This document shows positions 7,062-14,456 of a stretch of DNA of 21,705 nucleotides, in pieces (the first letter of the stretch is position 1; each line of letters starts with the position of its first letter). Origin of the DNA: JANYHF01 sp031393505 (lineage in GTDB: Bacteria; Pseudomonadota; Alphaproteobacteria; Rhizobiales; Hyphomicrobiaceae); NCBI GenBank assembly GCA_031393505.1, contig JANMVX010000287.1:1-21705 (forward strand). Reading direction: 5' to 3'. The notes beneath the pieces were generated by a model. It was not told where the DNA came from. It ran no database searches and worked only from the letters and a program-made list of their open reading frames with translations. The translations under genes and the position numbers were made by a program.

Positions 7062-8564
7062 ATGAACGATCCGCTTCTGATCGGCATTGATGTTGGCACC
7101 ACTGCCGTGAAGGCCGCGCTGTTCGAAGCGACGGGCCGTTCGCTGAAGATGTACATAAGTCGCTATCCAACCGTCCGTCCCGCCCCAGGAATCGTAGAAC
7201 AGAACGCCGAGGATTGGGTGCAGCGCTGCCTTGATGCGATAACGACGCTCACGGATTGTGTGGCGCTCGGACGCGTTTCAAGCATCGGGCTGACGTCGCA
7301 GGTCAACACTCATGTGTTCGTGGACGATCATGGCGCGGCGCTGTTGCCGGCCTTCGTGTGGCAGGACGGACGGTGCGCCCACGAGGCAGCCGAGCTCGAT
7401 AAGCGCATTCTGGACACCGATCGCCTCCGCTGGTGGGGCGCACCCCTACCTGTCGACTCCAGCCATGTGCTCGCCCGCATGGCCTATGTCGCCCGGCATC
7501 GTCCTGAGATCTGGGCCCGGACATGTTGGGTCATGGCGCCCAAGGACTATTGCATCTTCCGACTGACTGGCGAGGTCAGGGCCGATCCGATGACGTCGTT
7601 CGGCGTTGTCGACGGGACGCTCGCCTATATTCCGGAGCTGCTGGCCCTGGTTCCCGGAGCGGCCGAACGGCTGCCCTCGCTGGCTCCGTTCACCGCCAGC
7701 GCCGGACGCATCCGGGCTGGCCTGCCAGCGTCCGGCGCACCGATGGTCGTTGGAACCATGGACGCCTGGGCGGGGCTGCTGGGCGCGGGCGTCGCGCGCC
7801 AGGACGAGGCGGTCTATCTCAGCGGTACCAGCGAGGTCTTGGGCATCGTTTCGGAGCGCAAAGTGCCAACGCCCGGCGTGATTGCCTTTGCCCGCTGCGA
7901 GGGCATCGTCCTCCACGCCGGGCCAACCCAAGCCGGCGGAGCCTCAATCGAATGGTTGGCGGGCATCCTGAACCAATCGCCGGCCGCGCTTTCCGATCTG
8001 GTCGGTACGCTCGACCTGGCGCGCCCGGCACCCATCTTCTTGCCCCACCTGGCGGGCGAGCGCGCACCGCTCTGGGATATCACGTCGCGAGCCTCCTTTT
8101 CCGGCATGACATCGGCGACCAGCGCCGCCGATCTCTCACGGGCCGTCTTCGAGGGCGTCGCCTATTCCGCCCGGCTGCTGCTTCAAAGCCTGGAGCAATC
8201 GTCCAATTGCCACCCCGAGTCGCTCAACTTGGCGGGCGGCGGCGCCAGGTCGGATATCTGGTGCCAGATCCGGGCGGACGTGCTCGGGCGTCCGCTCAGG
8301 CGCACCGCCAATCGTGACGCCGGAGTGCTCGGCGCCGCTATCCTGGCAGGGGTCGGCAACGGCCTCTTCGCAAACATCGATGCCGCAACCCGGCAGCTGG
8401 TTGTATTCGACCGGACATTCGAACCCAACCCGGCCCAAGCCGGACGGCACGCATTCGGCTTTGGCAAATATCTCGAACTCTATCAGCAGCTGAAATCCTT
8501 CAATGCGGATTTCGTCAGTGTCGCCAATCCCGCGCGCGATATCGAAACATCAGGCACAACGTGA
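7062..8564 (+). CDS. FGGY-family carbohydrate kinase
   Basis: A 500-residue protein, the usual length of xylulokinase-like FGGY kinases. Visible are the first phosphate-binding strand LIGIDVGTTAVKAALFE at the N-terminus, the sugar-side segment GLTSQVNTHVFVD, the catalytic aspartate in GTMDAWAG (D234, matching the position of the base in xylulokinase), the second phosphate motif YLSGTSE, and the adenosine motif NLAGGGARSDIW in the C-terminal lobe. It would phosphorylate an imported sugar or polyol with ATP in the cytoplasm. Where xylulokinases usually have SGQMHG it has TSQVNTH, so the substrate is probably not plain D-xylulose. It diverges from the binding-protein/permease operon, consistent with one uptake-and-phosphorylation unit. 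Its end abuts a decayed integrase. Confidence 0.9.
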   Translation: MNDPLLIGIDVGTTAVKAALFEATGRSLKMYISRYPTVRPAPGIVEQNAEDWVQRCLDAITTLTDCVALGRVSSIGLTSQVNTHVFVDDHGAALLPAFVWQDGRCAHEAAELDKRILDTDRLRWWGAPLPVDSSHVLARMAYVARHRPEIWARTCWVMAPKDYCIFRLTGEVRADPMTSFGVVDGTLAYIPELLALVPGAAERLPSLAPFTASAGRIRAGLPASGAPMVVGTMDAWAGLLGAGVARQDEAVYLSGTSEVLGIVSERKVPTPGVIAFARCEGIVLHAGPTQAGGASIEWLAGILNQSPAALSDLVGTLDLARPAPIFLPHLAGERAPLWDITSRASFSGMTSATSAADLSRAVFEGVAYSARLLLQSLEQSSNCHPESLNLAGGGARSDIWCQIRADVLGRPLRRTANRDAGVLGAAILAGVGNGLFANIDAATRQLVVFDRTFEPNPAQAGRHAFGFGKYLELYQQLKSFNADFVSVANPARDIETSGTT

Positions 8565-8572
8565 TCGATTAA

Positions 8573-8785
8573 CTGGGCGCTGGGGTCGATCCAACGAAGT
8601 TCGGTGCGCACTCGCTACGCTGAACGAAGGTTGTGTTGATCTACCGCCGTAACAGCAATCTACGTGCGGTCCAGCTTTTGCTCGGAAACTCGAACAATGC
8701 CGGCACCGTCAGCTATCTCGGCACCAAAGTGAATGACGCCATTGAGTTCGTCGAAAAAATCGACTTCCGAGACCTGACGCGATAA
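8573..8785 (+). pseudogene. Tyrosine recombinase C-terminal remnant
   Basis: One frame reads LGAGVDPTKFGAHSLR, then TGA (8621-8623), then TKVVLIYRRNSNLRAVQLLL and on to TVSYLGTKVNDAIEFVEKID, ending at TAA 8783-8785. This is the C-terminal catalytic part of a short tyrosine integrase common in rhizobia: the HxLR box (FGAHSLR) and the catalytic tyrosine in the TVxYLG box are both present. The TGA sits where relatives normally have arginine (HSLRRTK), consistent with a CGA-to-TGA change. The frame is closed by a stop at 8570-8572, so the N-terminal domain is missing. It starts nine bases after the kinase stop and marks an old insertion or recombination point. The following 95 bases up to the repressor gene hold nothing I recognise. 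Confidence 0.8.
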
Positions 8786-8880
8786 TCCATTCAGCAGACG
8801 TGGTCGGCGGCGAGAAATACGCTGCCGATCTTTGGCCGGAAATGGCAGCTCTTTTAAAGCCGCGTCAGGCCTGACCCACA

Positions 8881-9882
8881 CTAGGCAAGTACTCTCGCGG
8901 TCGTGCTACGGACCACCAGACGGCATTCGACAGTGGCCCTCTTGGGCTTGCCGCGCGCTTCGCCAGTCACCCGGCCATGCAGAAAGTCCAGAGCGCTGCG
9001 TGCCAACTCGTCCTTGGGCTGCGCAATGGTTGTGAGAGAAATTCGTCTGAGGCCGGCGATGATGATGTCGTCGTAACCAACCACGGAGAGATCGTCTGGA
9101 ACTCGGATGCCGAGGCGGTCGGCGGTGTCGAGAATTTCGATAGCGCCGAGATCGTTCGAGGAAACAACACCCGAAATACGAGCCCGGCCGGTGAGGAGCG
9201 CTTCCAGCGACACGTCTCGCCAATGGTGGATCGCAGGCTTCAACCCTGCGGCCGACATGGCTTTGCGATAGCCGTCGGCACGGGCGTGATCGGCGGCATC
9301 TTCCACCGAACTGTCGCCGACATAGGCAATGCGTTTGTGTCCGAGGCCGATCAGATGCTCCGTCGCCAGACGGCCGCCCTTCTCGTCGTCAGTCGAAACC
9401 ACGTCGCCCCAATCGGCTGTGCAGGTGACGAACACGGATGGCACCCGAGCTTCAGTCACCAATTGCCGGCTCTCGGCGTCGCCGGCGTAGGCCAGCATGA
9501 TCAGGCCCGCGACGCGATAGTCGAGCAGGTTGCGCAAGCCTGCCAACTCGCGCCGTTCGTCGATCTGCGTATTGCAGATCATCACCCGGTAACCGCGCGC
9601 CGTGGCGTGCCATTCCACGGCTTTGGCCATCTCGGAATAGAATGGATTGGCGAGGTCGCCGATCACCACGCCGATCAGGCTGGTACGCTGCTGCACCATC
9701 TGCCGCGCGATCAGATTGGGGCGGTAGCCGAGCGTGTCGATGGCCTGTCGCACCCGTTCTTTGGTGGTGGGCGCAATGATTCCAGCGCCGCGGATGACAT
9801 TCGACACGGTCGATTTGGAGACGCGGGCAAGGCGTGCGACATCCAATATAGTCGCGGGCTTTTCAGTCAACAGACGGGACAC
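8881..9882 (-). CDS. LacI-family transcriptional regulator
   Basis: A 333-residue protein. The N-terminal helix-turn-helix reads ATILDVARLARVSKSTVSNV (about 10-29), followed by the hinge helix region with YRPNLIARQM. The remainder is the sugar-sensing periplasmic-binding-protein-like core, beginning LIGVVIGDLANPFYSEM. The start is GTG with AGAGAGG upstream as ribosome-binding site. It diverges from the aminotransferase operon; a perfect palindrome TGGAACGTTCCA lies in the space between, over the likely start site of that operon. It probably represses the aminotransferase/transporter operon until a sugar or sugar phosphate binds, and may also control the kinase and first transporter. The effector is unknown. 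Confidence 0.92.
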   Translation of the reverse strand: MSRLLTEKPATILDVARLARVSKSTVSNVIRGAGIIAPTTKERVRQAIDTLGYRPNLIARQMVQQRTSLIGVVIGDLANPFYSEMAKAVEWHATARGYRVMICNTQIDERRELAGLRNLLDYRVAGLIMLAYAGDAESRQLVTEARVPSVFVTCTADWGDVVSTDDEKGGRLATEHLIGLGHKRIAYVGDSSVEDAADHARADGYRKAMSAAGLKPAIHHWRDVSLEALLTGRARISGVVSSNDLGAIEILDTADRLGIRVPDDLSVVGYDDIIIAGLRRISLTTIAQPKDELARSALDFLHGRVTGEARGKPKRATVECRLVVRSTTARVLA

Positions 9883-9937
9883 GAGACCTCTCTGTTGCGC
9901 GGAACATGGAACCGGATGCCTCTCCAGGGGACTTTGC

Positions 9938-9966
9938 TTGACAAGGCGAAAGTCCGAGCGAATACT
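9938..9966 (+). promoter_or_regulatory. Sigma-70-type promoter of the aminotransferase operon
   Basis: A perfect TTGACA (9938-9943) is followed after 17 bases by AATACT (9961-9966, four of six matches to TATAAT). The expected start site falls inside the palindromic operator at 9971-9982, about 80 bases before the aminotransferase ATG at 10055, which has AGGAGG at 10040-10045 as ribosome-binding site. Confidence 0.6.
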
Positions 9967-9970
9967 CTAT

Positions 9971-9982
9971 TGGAACGTTCCA
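9971..9982. promoter_or_regulatory. Probable LacI-type operator
   Basis: TGGAACGTTCCA is a perfect 12-base palindrome with a central CG, the usual symmetry of LacI-family operators. It begins four bases after the -10 box, so a bound repressor would block initiation. It lies between the divergent repressor and aminotransferase genes. A half-site TGGAAC occurs at 9907-9912 near the repressor start. I found no second full copy in the other intergenic gaps of this window. Confidence 0.6.
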
Positions 9983-10054
9983 TATCGCAAATTTCAGGCC
10001 TTTGCGAGCTGAGACAGCGCTCGCGAGACGAGGCCGATCAGGAGGATCAACGAC

Positions 10055-11326
10055 ATGTATATTGTCGGCGATGAAGAGGCTGAGGCCCTGGCGCGGATTA
10101 TCAAGGACGGCAAACTGTTTCGTTACGGTGTGGGCGGAGAGTGCGATCGCTTTGAGGAGCGTTATGCCAAGTTCCTCGGCGTCAAACATTTCGCGCTCAC
10201 GGTCAGCGGCACCTACGGACTGTCCGCGGCCATGATCGCCCTTGGCCTCGGACCGGGCGACGAAGTGCTGATCCCGTCCCACACCTATATGGCGACGGCG
10301 ACCTCGGTGCTGACCACCGGCGCTATCCCCGTCATCGTCGACGTGGACGAGTCCCTCACCATCGATCCCAAGGCCATCGAGGCTGCCATCGGCCCGCGCA
10401 CCAAGGCGGTCGTGCCGGTGCACATGTGGGGCGCGGCCTGCAACATGAACGCCATCATGGAGATCGCCAAAAGGCGCAATCTCTGGGTGATCGAGGACAC
10501 CTGCCAGGGCGTCGGCGGCAGCTACGAAGGCAAGAAGCTCGGCTCGATCGGGGATATCGGCTGCTTCAGCTTCAACTATTACAAGAACATGACGGCTGGC
10601 GAGGGCGGCGGCGTCGCGACCTCCGATGACGACCTGGCCCGGCGCGCGCGCTGCGCCATCGATCCGTGTCACTACTATTGGACCGGGCGCGACGATACCT
10701 CAAAACCCTTTGCCGGCAATGGCGGTCGCGCATCGGAACTGATGGGGGCGATGCTGAATGTCCAACTCGACCGCATCAATGGTATCATTGGCGCCATGCG
10801 GTCGGAGAAGAAGCGCATCCTTGCCGGCACCAAGAAGCTGGGCAATCTCGGCCTGGTTCCGTCGCCGATGAACAGTCCCGAACACGATTGCTCAGCGCAC
10901 GCTATGTATCTGCTGCCGACTCCCGAGGACGCAACGCGCTTCGTAAAAGTCTTCCCCGCCGTGATCGCCGGCAAGACCGGCCGCCATACCTATACCGAAT
11001 GGGACCAGGTGCTGATGGGCATGGGGGCGGCGCATCCGGCCATGAATCCCTACAATCATCCGGACAATGCGCAATGCCGCAAGACCTATAGCAAGACCAT
11101 GTGCCAGCGTTCGCTCGACATCCTTAACCGCACCATCATGGTGCCGACCCATCCCAACCACACCGATCAGGAGATCGAGGGCATTATCCACAATATCGAG
11201 GTGGCGGCGAAGGTGGCGCTCGGCGGAGTCAACGCCGACGACATCAAGCTGCGCGCCACGGCGGCTCTCGACGCCAGGAAATTCGACATGGAAGTGTTCG
11301 ATTCTGATCCTGCCAGCCGAAGTTGA
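10055..11326 (+). CDS. DegT/DnrJ/EryC1/StrS-family PLP aminotransferase
   Basis: A 423-residue fold-type I PLP enzyme. Visible landmarks are the cofactor phosphate loop VSGTYGLSAAM, PGDEVLIPSHTYMATA, VVPVHMWGAACNM, the pyridine-binding aspartate in IEDTCQGVGG (D148) and the Schiff-base lysine in FNYYKNMTAGEGG (K177). Members transfer an amino group, usually from glutamate or glutamine, to keto-sugars or keto-cyclitols (for example StsC/BtrR acting on inososes, and many nucleotide-sugar enzymes), and the reaction is reversible. The start is fixed by AGGAGG nine bases upstream. It is first in the operon with a binding protein, permease and ATPase, behind a repressed promoter. That suggests catabolism or conversion of an imported sugar rather than cell-wall synthesis. 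The specific substrate is not known. Confidence 0.88.
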   Translation: MYIVGDEEAEALARIIKDGKLFRYGVGGECDRFEERYAKFLGVKHFALTVSGTYGLSAAMIALGLGPGDEVLIPSHTYMATATSVLTTGAIPVIVDVDESLTIDPKAIEAAIGPRTKAVVPVHMWGAACNMNAIMEIAKRRNLWVIEDTCQGVGGSYEGKKLGSIGDIGCFSFNYYKNMTAGEGGGVATSDDDLARRARCAIDPCHYYWTGRDDTSKPFAGNGGRASELMGAMLNVQLDRINGIIGAMRSEKKRILAGTKKLGNLGLVPSPMNSPEHDCSAHAMYLLPTPEDATRFVKVFPAVIAGKTGRHTYTEWDQVLMGMGAAHPAMNPYNHPDNAQCRKTYSKTMCQRSLDILNRTIMVPTHPNHTDQEIEGIIHNIEVAAKVALGGVNADDIKLRATAALDARKFDMEVFDSDPASRS

Positions 11327-11400
11327 GGCGGCGTCGAATTTATCGAGACCGAGTCCACTTTTTCTGTAGTCCAAAGACGAAAAACCACAGGGAGTCAACA

Positions 11401-12345
11401 ATGCGCAGAATGCTGACGAACGTGCTCGCAGCTGCCCTTGGCCTCAGCGTCATGGCGTGGGTCGGCGTGGCCGAAGCCAGGATGCGGATGGTCTATATCA
11501 CCCACGGCCAGGCGGGCGATCCCTATTGGAACGCCATCAAGAACGGCCTCACCGAGGCGGGCAAAGACTTCGATACCGACGTCAGCTATCAGTCCCCGGA
11601 CGTTTTCGACATGTCGGCCATGAGTAAAATGATCGACGCGGCGGTGGCCTCCAAACCCGACGGGCTGGTGGTCTCGATCCCTGACGCCGACGCGCTGAAG
11701 GCCTCCATCCAGGGCGCGCTGGCGGCGGGCATTCCGGTGATCGGAATCGATTCCGGTCTCACCAAGTTCAAGCAGCTGGGCATTTCGCTCTATCTTGGCC
11801 AGGACGAATATGAGGCCGGGGTTGCTGTCGGTAAGAAGTTCAAGGCCGCCGGCGCCACCCATATCATGTGCATCAATATGGAGGTGGGCAACACCGACCT
11901 CGACAACCGCTGCCGCGGCGTCCTGGACGGTTCCGGCGTCAAGCAGACCATCGTGCCGACCACCGCCACCGACCCCACCGACTCCAAGGCCCGCATCTCG
12001 GGCGCGCTGCAGAAAGACGCCAGCATCGACGCCATCATCGCGCTCGGGCCGACCAGCGCCTCGCCGATGCTTGCGGCAGTCAAGGATCTGGACGCCAAGA
12101 GCCGGTTGAAAGTGATGGCGACCTTCGACATGACCCCGGAAATTCTCGAGAGTGTGAAGGACGGCACCCTACTGTTCGCCACCGATGCCCAGCAGTTCAT
12201 GATGGGCTATCTGCCGGTGGTGATGGTCAAAAACTTCAAGGCCTATGGCGTCATGCCGACCACGGCCTGGCCGACTGGTCCCGGGTTCGTCACCAAGGAA
12301 ACCGCCGGAAGCGTGCTGGAACTGAGCAAGAAGGGCTTTCGCTGA
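11401..12345 (+). CDS. Periplasmic sugar-binding protein of second importer (FrcB/RbsB-like)
   Basis: A 314-residue protein from the ATG at 11401, preceded by CAGGGAG. A longer in-frame TTG start at 11323 would bury the signal peptide and is rejected. The N-terminus MRRMLTNVLAAALGLSVMAW with AEA near residue 26 is a Sec signal peptide. The mature protein has the sugar-type periplasmic-binding fold: MVYITHGQAGDPYWNAIKNG, DGLVVSIPDADALKASI, GIPVIGIDSG and a second lobe with DAIIALGPTSASPML. It lies 74 bases after the aminotransferase and is followed by a permease and an ATPase in the same order as the rhizobial frcBCA genes. It differs clearly from the binding protein at 6044-6970, so the two importers may see different ligands. 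Confidence 0.88.
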   Translation: MRRMLTNVLAAALGLSVMAWVGVAEARMRMVYITHGQAGDPYWNAIKNGLTEAGKDFDTDVSYQSPDVFDMSAMSKMIDAAVASKPDGLVVSIPDADALKASIQGALAAGIPVIGIDSGLTKFKQLGISLYLGQDEYEAGVAVGKKFKAAGATHIMCINMEVGNTDLDNRCRGVLDGSGVKQTIVPTTATDPTDSKARISGALQKDASIDAIIALGPTSASPMLAAVKDLDAKSRLKVMATFDMTPEILESVKDGTLLFATDAQQFMMGYLPVVMVKNFKAYGVMPTTAWPTGPGFVTKETAGSVLELSKKGFR

Positions 12346-12450
12346 GACTGAGTAGGCGGAAGCCGGCCAATAGTTGCGATACCGTTCGTCGCCACGTTGC
12401 CGGCGTCCCCTCGCTACATTGAATGATACTGTTGCCATGGGCCCTTCCCG

Positions 12451-13569
12451 ATGACCGTTCCTGCTCAGCCCATGTCGACCGATAAGCCCGACGAGCGTGT
12501 CCGGGCCATCTCGAACTGGCGACTGGTGCTTGGCCGGCCTGAACTTGGCTCGGTTGCAGGCGCGGTCCTAGTCTACGTTTTCTTCCTGAGCGCGGCCGGC
12601 AATTCAGGCATGTTCAGCGCCAAGGGCATCATTACCTTTCTCGATGTCGCCGCCCAAGTCGGCATCCTGGCCGCCGCCGCTTCGCTGCTGATGATCGCGG
12701 GCGAATTCGACCTCTCCATCGGCTCCATGATCGGCTTTGCCGGAATCGTCATCGCCATTCCGGCGGTGCAATGGGGCTGGCCGCTGTGGCTGTGCATTCC
12801 GATTGCCTTCGCGGTCGCCTGTTTGGTTGGCTTCATCAATGGCTGGCTTACTGTGCGCACCGGCCTACCCTCCTTCATCGTCACTTTGGCCAGTCTGTTC
12901 GTTCTACGCGGCATGACGCTGGCCCTGACCCGGCTGATTACGAACCGCACCGTGGTTTCGGGCCTGCACGAGCACGCCCAGGGCGATCCGCTGGCGGGGT
13001 TCTTTTCCGGCTACGTTTTTCGTGGCCTGTTCGACTGGATGGGATCGCTGGGCTGGCTGACCATGCGAAGCGATGGCCACCCATTGGCCGCCGGCATTCC
13101 GATGGCGGTGGTCTGGTGGATGATCCTGACCGCCGCCGCCACCTGGGTGCTGATGCAGACCCGCTTCGGCAACTGGATTTTCACCTCCGGCGGCGATCCG
13201 GTGGCGGCGCGCAATCTCGGCGTGCCGGTGGCTCGGGTCAAGATCATCCTGTTCATGTGCACATCGATGGCCGCCACTTTGCTAGCGACCATTCAAGTGC
13301 TGGATGCCGGCTCGGCCGATACCTTGCGGGGCGCCCAGAAGGAGTTCGAAGCCATTATCGCCGTCGTCATCGGCGGCACGCTTCTGACCGGCGGCTACGG
13401 TTCGGCCATTGGCGCGGCGTTCGGCGCACTGATCTTCGGTACCGTGCAGACCGGCATCTTCTATACCGGCGTAGATACCGATTGGTTCAAAGTCTTTATG
13501 GGCAGCATGGTGTTGATCGCGGTGCTGTTCAACACCTATGTGCGCCGCAAGGCGATGTTTGCACGGTGA
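12451..13569 (+). CDS. RbsC/FrcC-type sugar ABC transporter permease
   Basis: A 372-residue membrane protein with about ten hydrophobic segments. The N-terminus is a roughly 35-residue hydrophilic cytoplasmic extension. The family motif reads AGEFDLSIGSMIGFAG, with VRTGLPSFIVTLASLFVLRG after it, and the ATPase-contact region AIIAVVIGGTLLTGGYGS is near the C-terminus. At 372 residues it is longer than the ribose permease and closer to FrcC of rhizobia. It has an unusually long segment between the middle helices (HEHAQGDPLAGFFSGY onward). The ribosome-binding site before the ATG is weak. A 105-base gap without features separates it from the binding-protein gene, and its stop overlaps a possible GTG start of the ATPase gene. 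Confidence 0.88.
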   Translation: MTVPAQPMSTDKPDERVRAISNWRLVLGRPELGSVAGAVLVYVFFLSAAGNSGMFSAKGIITFLDVAAQVGILAAAASLLMIAGEFDLSIGSMIGFAGIVIAIPAVQWGWPLWLCIPIAFAVACLVGFINGWLTVRTGLPSFIVTLASLFVLRGMTLALTRLITNRTVVSGLHEHAQGDPLAGFFSGYVFRGLFDWMGSLGWLTMRSDGHPLAAGIPMAVVWWMILTAAATWVLMQTRFGNWIFTSGGDPVAARNLGVPVARVKIILFMCTSMAATLLATIQVLDAGSADTLRGAQKEFEAIIAVVIGGTLLTGGYGSAIGAAFGALIFGTVQTGIFYTGVDTDWFKVFMGSMVLIAVLFNTYVRRKAMFAR

Positions 13570-13574
13570 GTCCG

Positions 13575-14387
13575 ATGGCGGATCAATCTGCATTTCTTGA
13601 AATCGATAGCGTCAGTAAGCAATTCGGCTCTGTCATCGCGCTCAACGGCGTGTCGTTCGGCGTGCGCCTGGGCGAGGTGCATTGCCTGCTCGGCGACAAT
13701 GGCGCGGGCAAGTCGACGTTGATCAAGATCTTGTCCGGCGTACACCCGCAGAGCAGCGGCGAGATTCGCATCGAAGGCAAAACCGTAACCTTGCGCAGCC
13801 CGCGCGAAGCGCTGGATCGCGGCATCGCCACCGTCTACCAGGACCTTGCCACGGTGCCGCTGGTCAGCATCACGCGCAATTTCTTCATGGGGCGCGAAAA
13901 GCAGCTCGGCATCGGCCCGTTCAAATGCTTAGATTGGGACTTCATGCATGGCACGGCGCGCGAAGAGATGGGCAAGCTGGGCATCGACGTGCGCGATCCG
14001 CGCCAGGCGGTCGGCACGCTGTCGGGTGGCGAGCGGCAGTGCCTCGCCATTGCGCGCGCGGTTTATTTCGGCGCCCGCACCCTCATCCTCGACGAGCCGA
14101 CCTCTGCGCTCGGCGTGCACCAGGCCTCAGTGGTGCTGCGGCTGGTGGCGCGCGCCCGCGTGCGCGGCCTCGCCGTGATCTTCATCACTCACAATGTGCA
14201 TCACGCGTTTCCGATCGGCGACCGCTTCACCCTGCTCAATCGCGGCCGTTCCATGGGAACCTTCGGCAAGGGTGCGGTGTCGCGCGAGAAGGTGACTGAG
14301 CTGATGGCGGGCGGCAAGGATCTGGTGGCGCTTGAGGCGGAGTTGCAGAGCATGCTGGCCGCGCCCGAGGCCGCTGGCTCAGCCTGA
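13575..14387 (+). CDS. Sugar ABC transporter ATP-binding protein (FrcA-like, single domain)
   Basis: A 270-residue ATPase from the ATG at 13575. A GTG at 13566 in the same frame overlaps the permease stop (GTGA) and is an alternative coupled start. Motifs are complete: Walker A GDNGAGKST (40-48), Q-loop YQD (Q89), signature LSGGERQ (149-155), Walker B LILDEPTSALG (D173, E174) and the H-loop in ITHN (H206). It has one nucleotide-binding domain, unlike RbsA/XylG-type proteins with two; single-domain partners are typical of FrcA-type importers, which homodimerise. It completes the importer encoded just upstream. It is also the only sugar-type ATPase in the window, so it may energise the ATPase-less permease at 5076-6038. 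Confidence 0.92.
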   Translation: MADQSAFLEIDSVSKQFGSVIALNGVSFGVRLGEVHCLLGDNGAGKSTLIKILSGVHPQSSGEIRIEGKTVTLRSPREALDRGIATVYQDLATVPLVSITRNFFMGREKQLGIGPFKCLDWDFMHGTAREEMGKLGIDVRDPRQAVGTLSGGERQCLAIARAVYFGARTLILDEPTSALGVHQASVVLRLVARARVRGLAVIFITHNVHHAFPIGDRFTLLNRGRSMGTFGKGAVSREKVTELMAGGKDLVALEAELQSMLAAPEAAGSA

Positions 14388-14403
14388 GAAGATTGCAGGC
14401 TGA
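14379..14403 (+). terminator. Stem-loop at the end of the ABC importer operon
   Basis: TCAGCCTG (14379-14386) pairs perfectly with CAGGCTGA (14396-14403) around a nine-base loop, beginning in the last codons of the ATPase gene. There is no T-run after the stem, so it may act as a 3' mRNA-stabilising hairpin or a weak terminator before the hydrolase gene. Confidence 0.35.
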
Positions 14404-14456
14404 CGAAGTTGTCTCGCCATGTGTCAATCTGCACGTCGTAAGTCAAAGGCGGTGAG

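Noticed and set aside
9901..9913. GGAACATGGAACC as a second operator
   Set aside because: It holds a TGGAAC half-site but is not palindromic; mentioned only as a possible half-site.
8977..10074. 365-codon frame opposite the LacI-type gene
   Set aside because: It is antisense to a well-supported regulator and has no recognisable domain; a GC-rich mirror frame.
9863..10672. 269-codon frame opposite the aminotransferase start
   Set aside because: It crosses the promoter, operator and aminotransferase N-terminus on the other strand and resembles no protein family.
11323..11400. Extended start for the second sugar-binding protein
   Set aside because: The extension is basic, uses TTG, and would hide the signal peptide; the ATG at 11401 has a good ribosome-binding site.
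12771..13574. Long open frame upstream of and in frame with the ATPase gene, overlapping the permease
   Set aside because: Its translation in this part is arginine/histidine-rich shadow sequence of the permease. The ATPase fold begins at 13575 directly after the permease stop.
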